64,000 bases of DNA from Azadirachta indica (lineage: Eukaryota > Streptophyta > Magnoliopsida > Sapindales > Meliaceae). Positions 44,945-56,710 of this stretch are shown piece after piece (the first letter of the stretch is position 1; each line of letters begins with the position of its first letter). A program made the position numbers and the translations under genes. Under the pieces are notes generated by a model that searched no databases, was not told where the DNA came from, and saw nothing but the letters and a program-made list of their open reading frames with translations. The stretch spans positions 10,065,182 through 10,129,181 of the forward strand of contig CM040445.1 of assembly GCA_022749755.1 (NCBI GenBank). The letters are read 5' to 3'.

Positions 44945-47280
44945 GCACGAAGATCTTAACTTAAACATATATGCTTTGCACTAGTATACGTCTCACAAAA
45001 GATGCGTCACTACTTTTTAACTCGCCCATTGTACTTGATGGTTAAAATAGATCTTATGCGATATTTGCTACTTAGAGAAGTGTTAACTAGGAAACTAGCA
45101 GATGGTTATTGATGCTTATAAAATTTGACATCATATCTGTCACTCGCAACACCATGAAAGGTTAAGCAGTGATTGACATGGTTACTGCATTTTCTACACA
45201 CGAAGGTCATAAACTCATAGAAGAAGTACCTTCAAGCTTACCAAAAGAAACATGTACAAATATCTCCAATGAAAACCCTTAAGTGCTCTATTTTGATGAT
45301 TCGACAGCATTTTAAGCCAGTGGGGTAAGGCTTGTAATAGTCAACCTTAATGGATAGAAGTTCCATTTCTCATTTAAGCTCGACTTCCCATGCATAAATA
45401 ATGAAGTTGAATATGAAGCAACAATCACCGACCTTCAAAAAGCACTAAGCTTAGGAGCTAAAAAATAAGATTATTGAGAGACTTTGCGTTAGTCATAGAG
45501 CAAATAAGAGGAGAGCTCACAGTAAAAGAACTAGTGTTAGCTTCATACAGAACGCTTGTCCAACAGTTGCTAAGGCTGTTCAAGGAAGCCTTAGTTAAAC
45601 ACATAAACAAAAGCCTCAACAAATATATGGATGCACTTCCTATATTAAGAACCAAAATAGCCTTGATAGGGGGTGTTGCTAATATCTTAATCCTTAGAAA
45701 GAAAGAACCATTTACCTGTATTGAATTGAAGGTCGAGGATGAATGCTAAACATCATCTAATAATTGGCAATACCCCATAAGTTAAGCTCTCTTGTGCTTT
45801 ATGGAGGTGGTCAGTCTTAAACAAATCAAAATTTTCACCTTAATCAATGGAATTCTTTACAGAAGAATGCTTGGAGATTTTTTAGTTAGTTGTGTTCCCT
45901 CTATAAAAGGGCAGAAATTGATGCATGAATTACACGTAACAACATGCAATATAGAAAACAAGGTCAGCCTTTTTAAACGCCTACAAAGAACTAGGTGCTA
46001 TTGACCAGAGATGAAGCAGTATGCTTAGTATAAGTAGTAAGTGTACATTGCTCACTGAAATGAGAAGAAGTCTTCATTATGCCAATGCCAGAAGACTAGC
46101 GGGATCCCTATATATAGTACTTCATCAATAGTTCCTTGTCAAGCAATTGAAAGGGTGCCCATGAGCTTCGATGAACTATAAAAAGATACTTTACAGAACA
46201 ATGCCTTTTGTTTCGCAAAGGATTTAACAGAAAGGCCAAACTCATTGAGTCCATCAAAGGAAAGGTATTGAGAATACTATACACCAAACTCATTGAGTCT
46301 AAATACTATTGACCTTCCATGCAAATGGATGCTAAAGATTTTGTTAAAGATGTCACATATGTTAGATCTATAACAACATCCAACATTAGCATCCAATTGC
46401 TCTTTAAAATATAGCTCCACTATGGCCCTTCCATACTTGCGGGCTGGATCTCATAGGGCCTATCCACCATACAGTGCCAAGCTACACTTGAATATTTGTT
46501 GCAACAAAATACTTTTTTAAGTAGGTGGAAACTATCCCTTAAAGAAAGCCATTGGCTTTACTGTAGGCAATTTTATTAAAAAAGTACATTATATGTTATT
46601 TTGAGATCTCTTACAAACTCATTGTAGATAATGACACTCTTTTTATCAATAAACAAATAGAAGACAGACTTATCCATTATGATATCAAGCATAGTAGGTT
46701 TACACTATACTACCCACAGGGAGATGGACAGAGAGAGGCTACTAATAAAACAATTCTAAAAATCTTGAATAAGAGGATACACGAGTATAATACTGACTAT
46801 AGTGCACATTTGAATGATGCACTTTAGGAATATAGAACATTACCTAAATTGGCTACCAATTTCTCTTCATTTTCACTAGTATACGGAACAAAAGCAATTA
46901 GGCTAGTAGAACTCAGCATTCCAACAGTTAGGATAATCTTAACGAATGAGAAGCCTTTCAGTGTTGCTCTTTTGATACAACTCGAGCAAGTTGATGAGAA
47001 ATGGGAAGCAATGAAGAGGCATATAGACTCCTACCATTAAAGAATATCGTAGCTTATGCTAAAGTCATTTAAAATCGAGACCTTAAACTTAGGAATATGG
47101 TCCTAAAAGTAGCCGATAACATTAAAAAAATTTGGCATCACCTACCAATTTCACTGTTTGATAGGAAGGTCCATATATCATCAAAACTCCATACAGTAGC
47201 GACTACTATCTCCTTGCCATTATTGACAAGGAAAACTTGCAAGATCCCATCAATAGGAAGTAGCTCAAGAGGTATTACTG
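44945..47280 (+). pseudogene. pol: Tat element RNase H domains and integrase
   Basis: 44,945-45,260 matches the gypsy RT-linked RNase H (YVSQKMRHYFLTHPLYL-type block, then VLTRKLADG). 45,290-45,720 is the second, archaeal-type RNase H that marks Tat (LYFDDSTAF, NNEVEYEA, VIEQIRGELTVKE, KSLNKYMDALP). Integrase follows: zinc-finger remnants (MHELHVTTCNIENKVSLFKR) near 45,920, first catalytic Asp at 46,447 (LDLIGPIHH), second at 46,627 (VDNDT), Glu at 46,735 (GQREATNK). The last two are 35 residues apart, as in DD35E. SLVYGTKAI follows near 46,880, then the C-terminal EGPY...LKRYY near 47,165-47,278. Scattered stops and frameshifts disable it. Confidence 0.87.
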
Positions 47281-47689
47281 TTAAGATAGGTGCCACTAGG
47301 GGGTGCAACAAATCGAGAAGATCCAACCGCTTCTCATTATAGAGAGGTACGTACCAAACCTCCGAGATCAACATATTTCAAAACAATGGGCTTTTATGAG
47401 GGTTAATTAATTACCACCAAAATTTTACCTTCTTAAATAAATGAAACAATGGGTTTTTCTAAATAGAATTTGTGTAGAAAATCAATTTTATTTTTGTTAT
47501 TAAATAAAATTTTAGTTTCATTTATTTCATCCAAAATGCAAAGATTTCTCCTTTTCAAAAGGAAGCAAAAAAAAAATATATCAATCAATTAAAGCCTTGT
47601 AGAAACCACCTTTGCAAGAAGGAACAACATTCTAAATGTATATTTTATTCATGATTCTTTATAAAGTTAATATTCTTTTTTATTCGTTA

Positions 47690-48650
47690 ACGCCTTTATG
47701 CAGTCTAAAATCTGTAGGATGCCCCCTTAAAGGGATGTCCGAATAAGCTTTAAGTTATACTTAAAGCTATACTAATGCCCACACGGAGTGGATGCCTCTT
47801 TAGAGAGATGTTCATATGAGTTTTAAGTGAATTTATGGCTATACTGATGCTTACAAAAACTTAAACGAAGTAGATGCCTCTTTAGAAAGATATTTAGATG
47901 AGCTTTTAGTGAATTTAAGGCTATACTGATGCCCACACGAACTTAAATAGAGTAGATGCCCCCTTAGAGGGATAACCATATAAGTTATAGGTTAAACTTA
48001 AGGCTATAGCGATTCCCACATGAACTTAGATAGAGTGGATACCCTATTTGAGGGATGATAAGGTCAGTCTTGAGCCATGCTCAAGGCTATATCGATGCCA
48101 AAAAACCTAATTGCGATGGATGAACCTTGCTTCTTATTCCGTATAAGTTTTAAGTTATGCTTAAAACCATCACAATGCCCCAAAAAGTTAAGTAGAAGGA
48201 TGATCCCATGAAGGGATTTCCATATTATTTTAGGTCACACCTAAAGCAATCACAAAGCCCACAGAGCTAAGCCGTAGCAATTCTATATAAGTTCTAGGTC
48301 ACACTTAAGGTTATCACGATACTCTTAGAGTTAAGCCGGAAGAAGATTCCATAAAAGGATTTTTATATGAGTTTTAGGTCACACCTAAGGCTATCACGAT
48401 GCCCTCAGAGCTAGGCCAGAGAGAACCCTTCATTAGGGCTTTCTCCATATAAATTTTGGGATGTCAACCAAGTCATCACAATGATTGTAGGTTTAAGACC
48501 GCATTATTATCAAGATAGTGGCACTCTATCTCTCTTTTTTGCAGAACATAAGCAAGGTTGTCCATAGAATTCTCGTATGAGCTTTGGATTATCATCTAGA
48601 GCTGTCACGATGACCATAAGACTTAAGCTAGGGGATATTGCCAAAGAAAT
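47690..48650 (+). repeat. ~82-bp degenerate tandem array, about 11 units
   Basis: A GGCTAT.(A/C)(C/T)GATGCCCxCA anchor recurs at 47,766, 47,838, 47,920, 48,003, 48,086, 48,166, 48,246, 48,310, 48,390, 48,472 and about 48,601, i.e. mostly 80-83 bp apart. Each unit also carries a CTTTAGAGGGAT-like block and a CATATGAGTTTTAGGTCACA-like block. Similarity rises toward the middle units. The array lies between the Tat integrase and the antisense gene, where Tat elements often carry tandem repeats. Confidence 0.85.
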
Positions 48651-49136
48651 AAAATTAAGACTACCATATGAGCCTATTCATAACAAAATCCCATAAGGTC
48701 AAAATGAACTCTCATCCTCATTAGTCATCCGGAGAGTGCGCAAACAAGAAATTTGCACAGTGTGATGCTACAATTCTAACAAAGAAGAAAGGAAGAAACA
48801 TTATCAGTGTTCTTTGCATGTTCATTTTGGTACTAAAGTAGTTAAAATCTCTGTTATTACACTATGCGTTACTTTTATACTTATATATACAAAGTTGACT
48901 AAAAGCTAAAATGCGTATGGTCCATATTTCATCTACCACATATGTACAAACACAAATATATGCATTGTAGTAGCAGAAAGCAGGCCAAGATGGTCAATAT
49001 ATCATTTCATAAATACCTAGCAACTAGCAGAACATGTTAAGTTTGTTTTGCAATAAATCTCCTTATAAGAAGGAGAAGGCATAGGGATTTCAAATCATCA
49101 AAGTACTTATGAGTAGTACAAAATAATACAACCTTA
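48651..49136. other. Tat internal spacer
   Basis: About 490 bp between the tandem array and the end of the antisense gene. No frame or repeat recognised. Confidence 0.5.
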
Positions 49137-52100
49137 TCAGTGGCTAGTCAGGAAACCAAATAAACAAGAAATGCCCTTCACTTCTTCAAAATCCTTCATA
49201 TATGTTAGCCAATCATCAGAAAGCTAATTAGCATCTGCTCGTGATTTCTCCAACCTCTCCGAGCGAGCCTAAGCCTCTGTTAGGTCACGACGAGCTCTAT
49301 CTAATTCATCATTAAGAATGGGATAGTCATTGATTGGCAAAGCCTAAAAAAATAAGACAAGCAAGATTCATAAAAATGTCCATCAGAGGCTTCACAATGA
49401 ACCCTACTTGTTGTGCATTCAGACAAGCATTCTTCTAGGCTAGTAGCATGTCCAGAGTGACATCCTCGTGGTCAACCTATGAGATCTCATAAAGAACTAA
49501 AGCAATCATTTAAATAACTGAATTCTTCAAAAAGGTGGAATATTGACAATCAACCGCAAAGTTTAGAATCTTTTCAAGGAAGGCCCGTATGTGTTGAATT
49601 GATTCAGAGGGGATAAAAGCAGTAAAAAATGATAGCCTATTACCACTCACAAGAACTAAAGGATAAATGAAGCACTAAAAAATGAAGCACTAAAGGAACA
49701 GGCTCCAAATCATTTGAGGATAGCTTGTCTCAAAATAACGAAATATTCTTATGAATCAGACTAGGGGGACCAGAACTAAAGGCTGAAAAAAAAATGAATG
49801 GAAATCCCTGAATATAAGAAGCTCCTACTAGAAGACAAACAAGTTATGTAAAATATGTATGCTATATTTGAAGTAAACGAAGGTAAAGGAAAAGACTGTT
49901 GAACTGTTGTGCTTGTACTAGAACGAGCGGGACCATGACTAACTCCTAAACAAAAAGGCGCACACATATATGATTATATGAGCTTAAATGATGACCAAAG
50001 CAGCAAGGCATGCTAAAAGAAAGGTGTAGTATAATAACCAATTACATTCTGAGAGCAACAGCCTATGTAGCATCTTTCATACACCTAAAAAAAAAACGAA
50101 AGAGAAGAAAGGCAGATTATAAAAAGATGTACATAGCAAAACCAAAAGAAAAGAAAAGGCAAAGAGAAGCTACCTTGTGTAAGTTCTACGCAAATTCATT
50201 CTTTTTCCTATCAGTAGAATACTTACTTGAGGAATTTGAACTCTTAGAAGAAGAATAGCTATTAGAGGAAACTATCATAGGCTTATTGGTTACCTCAAAA
50301 TGCTTGATAGACCTGTAATGAGAACATTTTTTTAATAGAACCAAGGGAGATCAGTTAGAAGCAGTAATCTTCTATTTAGGAGGATTTGGTTTTAGAGCTG
50401 CAACTTTCGAAAAACTTTTGGATTTTCTAGTAAAAGCAGATTTAGGAGTAGTCAATGAACTTCTACTCCTAAGAATTTGCAAAAAATTTGTCAAAATCAG
50501 AAAGAGCAGTAAGATCCTTAACAGTAATGGGAAACGCCATTGAAGGGAATTCTGCTAGCCTTAGTGTATGTTAGGCAGTAACCCTTACTATATTGTGGTG
50601 GTCGGAATATAGTGTAATGTAAGGAAGCTTTTGCTTCCTTTCATTTCAAATAGTAGAGGCAAAACTGACTTTCAAATAGTCATAGGGAATTTAATAATCC
50701 AAACTTGCTAAATCTTCTAGATGTCTCGTTGCAAATTCAACAAGAGCCAAAAGCAAGCACCTCTAGTATTGGCAGTATAAAGAGGTGGTCATACCATGCA
50801 TATCAACACTAGTAATTATAACATTCTTATAATGTAGTTTAGGACGATTAGCAAGCTTGGACATAAGTAAAATGATTAATAGCCTTCTTGAGAGATTGGG
50901 CAAAAGGCATAGACTAAAGAGTTATCATATCACAACCGAATTACTTCCAAACCCGATGAGGTTGATAGGATATCACAAATATAGCACCATGGGCATCAAC
51001 ACATGCTAGCTAGCTTCGCTAATAGCTCACAAAATAAGCACTATAGTAGATAAACATTATTAAGCTATATACGGACTTGACAGATACCATTTAAATGAAA
51101 TAAATCAACAAATTCGAGAATGTAAAAAGAATCAAATAGCATTTGGTATGGATGAAAAGAGAATCCATCCTTATCATCAATATGGCCCAACAAATCAACG
51201 CAATAAAGACACTAGTAATACCAATTCATGCATGAAGGAAATTTGGGGGGCGGTATATCTATAGAAAAAGGTAAGGAAGAGCAAAAAACATCTTTCTTCA
51301 TATGGCAGCATCAAGTAGAGGATAAGCATAATGTAGAAAACATTCCAAAAGGAATACTTGAAAAGAGTGTGCATCAATGGAAGAATCTACAATGCAATGC
51401 CAACTTCTTTTACTTCAACCAAATGATCAATTCAAGTTTGTGGTGAAGTATACCTAAATATAATGAAGCTAAAGGCAAGTAATGACCATGATCCAAATAT
51501 GTGGATGAAGAGAAGGTTGATGGCATTAACCAAGTTGTTCCAGAAAAAGAAATGGCTCAACCACAAAGCAATCATAGCCTCAAATGATGGCTTAAGTTAT
51601 ACTTTCACCAATAGCAAACACTTGTCAACAATAGAACTCCAAAAATACTTAGTCAAGTTTTGATAGGTAAGACGTGTGGAACTTTGACTACTCAAAAAAA
51701 GGATCACAAGAGCATTCTCCATTCATCTTTTTACCTACAATTGGATATTCTGAGGGTTTTTATATCAAAAAACAAGTAGGCCCAAGATAGCAGATACATC
51801 CTCAGGGGTTGGGGTAAATTCTCCCTTTAGTATTATAAGGGTATGAGTACCAATACTTTAATGACATACTAGTTACTGCAGTGAAGATCAATCTTTTCCC
51901 ATAGACAAAAACAACGAAACAAAGATCGCAACAATAATTTTCGTGTGAGAAAGAATGTCCCTGGTTGCAACACTCTCTAATTCCACATCCATTCATTCAC
52001 TCCAGCCTTGGCTCTAAGCTAATGTTGAACAAAATTATGTTAGAACAGGTTTGAATTTATTAAAGGCAATACAAAGTCAAGAAATACTATTTGGTCTAAT

Positions 52101-52236
52101 AAAATGTGCTATATCAAAAGTTGATTGAGCAAATATTCCTCTAGGATGGATTTTGCTTTAGAAGATAGTTTACCCATAAATCCTTCATATAGAAAAGGTG
52201 ATCCAGAACTCTAACAGTCGAACCAGAGGTTGCCAT
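49137..52236 (-). pseudogene. Antisense gene of the Tat element, plant-mobile-domain-like
   Basis: Read on the minus strand from an ATG at 52,236 (MATSGSTVRVLDHLFYMKDL...) to a TGA at 49,137-49,139. Recognisable pieces in order are DVELESVATRDILSHTK (near 51,970), TPTPEDVSAILGL (near 51,810), a KYFW block (near 51,645), and FEAMIALWLSHFFFWNN (near 51,560). A block ending FLLECFLHYAYP (near 51,335), a Ser-rich linker (near 50,245) and a charged coiled-coil-like segment ELDRARRDLTEA (near 49,300) follow. The order (T.EDV..LLGLP, then a conserved aromatic core) resembles plant mobile domain proteins, carried antisense by many Tat elements. A TTTTTTTAG before the coiled coil looks like a splice acceptor. 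Several stops make it dead. Confidence 0.65.
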
Positions 52237-52838
52237 TATATAATAATGCAACGAATGAAAGGAAAAATACAATGGAAAACTTTTAAGGATAGAGGAGAAT
52301 GATGGAAGTTTACCTGATTGAGAGATGTAGGCTAGACAGAAATATAAGAGAACTTCATATTGAACATAAGAAAGCAACATATGTAAACAATAGTGGAAAC
52401 ATGAGGGACCACACCGATTTTGCAAAAGAGGAAAAAGAAAATGGTAAATTTCTTGAAATGGAAAGAACTTCATTTAATGCAATTTTAAAAATATGGAAAA
52501 TCAAAAATCAGCCTTATCCATTAGATATTTGAAGCAAGAAAGGTGAACATTAGTGAGGGAGAAAATGACTCTTAGCCATTAGAGACAATTGAAGGGTAGC
52601 TACGTAACAGCTAATATTTTATCTAAAAAATAAGAAGCCATATGCGATATGACAGAAAGCTAGAGTGTTTTAGTATCAATTGCAACAAAATTATTTTGAG
52701 ATATACTACTACAAGTAGAACCACAAAGTTTTAAAGGTTAAAAAGAAAACATAAGGTATTGCATATTGCATCTTTGGAGTTGATCATATACATCACTCAT
52801 CTATGAGACTACATAATTCATATGATCAAAAGGGCTAA
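52237..52838. other. Tat 3' internal region upstream of the LTR
   Basis: Contains the presumed 5' region of the antisense gene and ends in a short purine run (AAAAGGGCTAA, 52,828-52,838) immediately before the 3' LTR, the likely polypurine tract. No sense-strand gene is supported; the frame at 52,299-52,532 is opposite the antisense exon and its leader. Confidence 0.6.
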
Positions 52839-54091
52839 TGTTGACACATGAAAATTGATCATGGACCCGAGTTCAAGCCAAAATTACATTATCTTATTGG
52901 GTAATGTACACAAAAACACAAGTGTGCTCAAACCTCTCTTTGAGGCATAAATTGTGAGTTGTGGTGTGGAAGGTTTGAGTAGTCGATAGTCTGGCTTAAA
53001 TCAATATAATATTCTAGGCGTAGCCCACTTGGGAGATCCTTAAGCGCAAAGGATCCATTATATCATGAGGCTAATGCCTAAAAAGAACAAAAAGCCCAAA
53101 AAGCCTTATCATTTTAAAGGCCAAAACTTTAGAGTCTATTTTAGTCTAAAACTTTATTGTAATTAATTTAACATTAATTAAAATAAATATTTTGTTCTAA
53201 TTAGGAATAGTTAAAATAAATGTCTTATTGTAATTAGGAATAATTAGAATAGCTATTTTATTACAAGTATAAATCTTTGGACACCTCTTTCAAGTAGGAT
53301 TAAAATTATAGCAATTTAAATTCTAAATAAAGTCTTGTCTTAAGAGAGTTTAACTTGTATTAAAATAAGATTATATGAGCTAGTCTTATTTTATTATAAC
53401 TCTATATTACACACTATATAAACCCATAACTCTACATCTAATAGAGAACATTCACACGTCATCAAGGTTAGACTTTCATCAGTCTAGAATCACGTTCTTG
53501 AAGAGCACCTTCTTCTTGGCGATAACCCTCGTGATTCTTGGCTTACTTTTTGGCAATTACTTGTTGCCAAGCTCAATCTTAAACATTACCCTATTGTCTT
53601 ATCGTCTCTCCTGCATGAACTAGTTATTAAACTGATTATTTAGCCATAAAATTGCCTTGTCCGTAGACTTAGTTCGTATTAAATATTGACTTCCTTCATA
53701 ATTGCGATTAACTATTAAAACCACCGTGTTCCTTTGTATTCATACTTAGACTAACTTGTTCCCACACACCGTAAACTCATAATTTGTGTCTCATGCTTTT
53801 TCTAAGTATTTTTCAAGTACAAAAGTGGCAACAGATAATGATAGTAGATCCTTTTATTCAAATTCAAGCCAGTCTCCTAAGGTTACAATATTACGATTCT
53901 CGAATGACCACATGCAATTTAAGGGATGTAGTAGCCCTTACTCCCTATAACTCAGAAAAGTGGTATGCAAACTTGATTTAAATCCAGAGGCCTAGCGATA
54001 TCAAAGCCTATCGAGAATGATACTAGGTTTACATTAGTGATCAACCAATCACGATTCGACCCTTGGATCAGGTAGATTTTCCTTGCAAACA
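52839..54091 (+). repeat. 3' LTR of the Tat element, 1,253 bp
   Basis: Starts TGTTGACACATGAAAATTGA and ends TTGCAAACA, followed by the target duplication AGACT. A promoter-like CTATATAAACCC block lies at 53,415. The first ~275 bp align to the broken 5' LTR. Confidence 0.88.
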
Positions 54092-54096
54092 AGACT

Positions 54097-54720
54097 ATAT
54101 ATAATTATCTAAAAGCCTCAGTATATAAGAATTTAACATCAATATAAAAGAAATTATAATTAATCAATAATATACAAATTGCACAAATGAAACATTATTA
54201 AGCGCATATAACTATATAAATTGAATAATCTATCAGTAATTATCAAAAAAAACTCGTTAGACATAATTGTATAGAAGAATTTAACACTACTATAAAATTT
54301 TTTTCAATTAGTCAATAATATAAAAGAAAATAAATTGCACAAATTAAACATTAATAATACAATTATATTAAATAATATAAAGGCTATATATAATTACACA
54401 AAAACTCATTAGAGAAAATTGTATATAAGAATTTAACACCAATATAAAAGAAATTATAATTAATCAATAATATACAAATTAAACTTTAATAAGTACAAAT
54501 ATAATTGTATAAATTAAATAATATAACGATTATATATATAATTATCACAACAAACTCATTAGACATAATTGTATATAAGAATTTAATAGCAATATAAAAG
54601 AAATTTTAATTAGCCAAATAATATGAAAGAAAATAAATTGTACAAATTAAACATTAATAAGTGCAAATATAATTATTCAATTTTTATATAATTATCAAAA
54701 AAAATTAACACCAATATTTA
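54097..54720 (+). repeat. ~150-bp AT-rich satellite array, about four units
   Basis: The AAGAATTTAA anchor recurs at 54,127, 54,275, 54,427 and 54,577 (spacing 148, 152, 150). Each unit carries TTAGACATAATTGTAT, AAAAGAAATTATAATTA, AAATTGCACAAATTAAACA and AATATAATTGTATAAATT. The array continues to the left of the Tat element at 41,460-41,579. Confidence 0.88.
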
Positions 54721-56700
54721 GTAATCTATTACAAAATATTAAAACATAATTCAAATATTAATAAAAAAATTACCTTTAAATTTTTAGGGGTTTCATAAAA
54801 ATTAAAAAGTTTAAGATGAGAAAAATGGACGATATTGCGATTTTCAAAGGAGGGAAAAGTGGCAGAGGCAGGAACGGAAGAAATGAATAATTGGGTCATT
54901 CGGCAACTTTCTCTTCTTTTTGTAGTTTTTACCATTTTATTTTATGTCATTTTTAATGCTAATAATTACATCATTGGGCCTACAACTTATTATACTATTT
55001 TCTTTTTTTTTTTTCCTTCTTCATGTTTTATTTCATTTTTAATATTAATAAATAGTTTGGTACAGTAAATTTATTAAAAATTATTGAATTAAAATCAATA
55101 GATTATCAAGTTTACATAAATATTTTAAAATTTTATATATTGTAATAAAAATTTTGTTTAAAATATTATTATATTATTTTCAATAGATTTGATCAAATTT
55201 TGGTGAATTAACAATGTGAATACGTTGTTCAATCATTATATATGGATATTAGATTTTTGAATCTAACTCAATCCACCAATCCACCAAATCCACTAAAAAA
55301 AGGATAGATTAGATTAAGCAAATTGGTTAGTTGGAGATTATGAATACCCTTACAAAAGTTTATGCAAATAAATATGATTTTTACTTCTAATTTAGTTTAG
55401 AGGAGATTTTTTTAATTGAATCTTAATTCAGTATTATTATTTTATCTCGATATGAATTATCAAATGATATTTTAAAATTTTATACATATATCATGTAGGA
55501 TCAATTATTATTGAGCCTATAATTATTATACACACACTATCACATGGTGACTCACCAATATTTTTAACACATACAACTATATTGAATAATAAAATCTTTA
55601 TATTGATTAAAGATTTTACCCTTCAGAAAATGTTTTTTCATGCATTGGCTTCTATAGATTTTTATTGTTTGCATTTTGTGGCAATCTCGATTACCAAAAG
55701 GATTAGTTTAATTTCATTTATTGAATTTTTTTAGTATAAAATAAAAAACTAATTGACAAAAAAATTAAAGAAAGGAAAGGAGATTATGATAATGGGAACC
55801 TTGTGATAAAACCACATAGAATTGGTCAATTTTTTATTAGTTGAATTAGCATCATTCATTAAATCTAAATTTAACTAAAACTTGAATCTAAATGATTTTT
55901 TTTCCCCTTACACATCTAAATCTAAGTGTTAAATTGTTCACTTTTATAAAAATAAAAATTTGAAAACTAATATTTTGACCTACATATACCCTTTTAAAGC
56001 ATTACATATATTTATATTTATATCTTGTAAAAATTTTTATTGTGTTAATACAATAGTCTATAAAGAGAACAATTTCTAATAAATTACATTAATATTAATA
56101 TTATTTTTTCTATATGATATATGCTTTTTTTTTTTTGGCTTAATCTTGTGATAAAGAAAAACTATAAATCAATTATTCAAATGATGCAAAAATTGATGAA
56201 AAATTAAATAAAAAGATAAATTATGTAGTAACATTAAGTGTGTAAAAATAAAGGGAGATAACAAATTAACGAAAAAAGGTTAAATAAACTGTCAAATTTA
56301 AATATTAGAAAATAAATTAATATAATAAGATCATTATTGAGAAACAAAATAATTAATTTATTCAGACACTGATTGTTTACATATTAGTTAAAATTTAATT
56401 TAATTATATTCATAAATTTTTAATAAGTTCTTATATAAATATTAGAAAATAAATAATTTGTAAACAACTAAATAATTTTATTCAAAATTTGGTTAATAAA
56501 ATTAACAAACCCATATGAAAAACTCGTAATGTTAATGACAAATTTTTTTATTATATATCAATAGAATAAGAATATAAAAAATATAATTTGCAATATATCT
56601 TTGAAACTTTTGAAGATATCTAATTAGTGAATAGAAAGTAGGAAAAATAATTAATTATAAATACAGTATTTTAAAATTTGAAGATTGAGACATATATAGA
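54721..56700. other. AT-rich spacer, no supported gene
   Basis: Holds a possible hAT-like right end near 55,240-55,350 (paired AATCCACCAATCCACCAAAT, then TTATGAATACCCTTA) and a 60-bp block at 55,541-55,600 repeated at 63,748-63,805. The 54,835-55,068 frame has only T-rich hydrophobic composition after a short start. Otherwise plain AT-rich sequence. Confidence 0.45.
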
Positions 56701-56710
56701 CACATATACC

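Larger units (their letters stand above)
41580..54091 (+). mobile_element. Tat-lineage Ty3/gypsy retrotransposon with nested insertions
   Basis: The left LTR starts TGTTGATATAC at 41,580 and the right LTR spans 52,839-54,091, ending GCAAACA. The 5-bp target duplication AGACT is exact (41,575-41,579 and 54,092-54,096). Removing the element rejoins one satellite unit correctly (…ATATAA-AGACT-ATATATAATTA), which confirms both borders. The 5' LTR is broken by a hAT MITE and a copia element, and gag, protease and reverse transcriptase are lost. The 3' half is collinear with Tat elements: RNase H, archaeal-type RNase H-like domain, integrase, tandem-repeat spacer, antisense gene, polypurine tract, LTR. 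Confidence 0.88.

Noticed and set aside
47097..47374. Opposed 78- and 81-residue frames
   Set aside because: The true coding frame here is the frameshifted integrase C-terminus of the Tat element; these are shadows.
52141..52473. 110-residue minus-strand frame taken whole
   Set aside because: Only the part from the ATG at 52,236 resembles the antisense gene; the upstream portion is T-rich leader.
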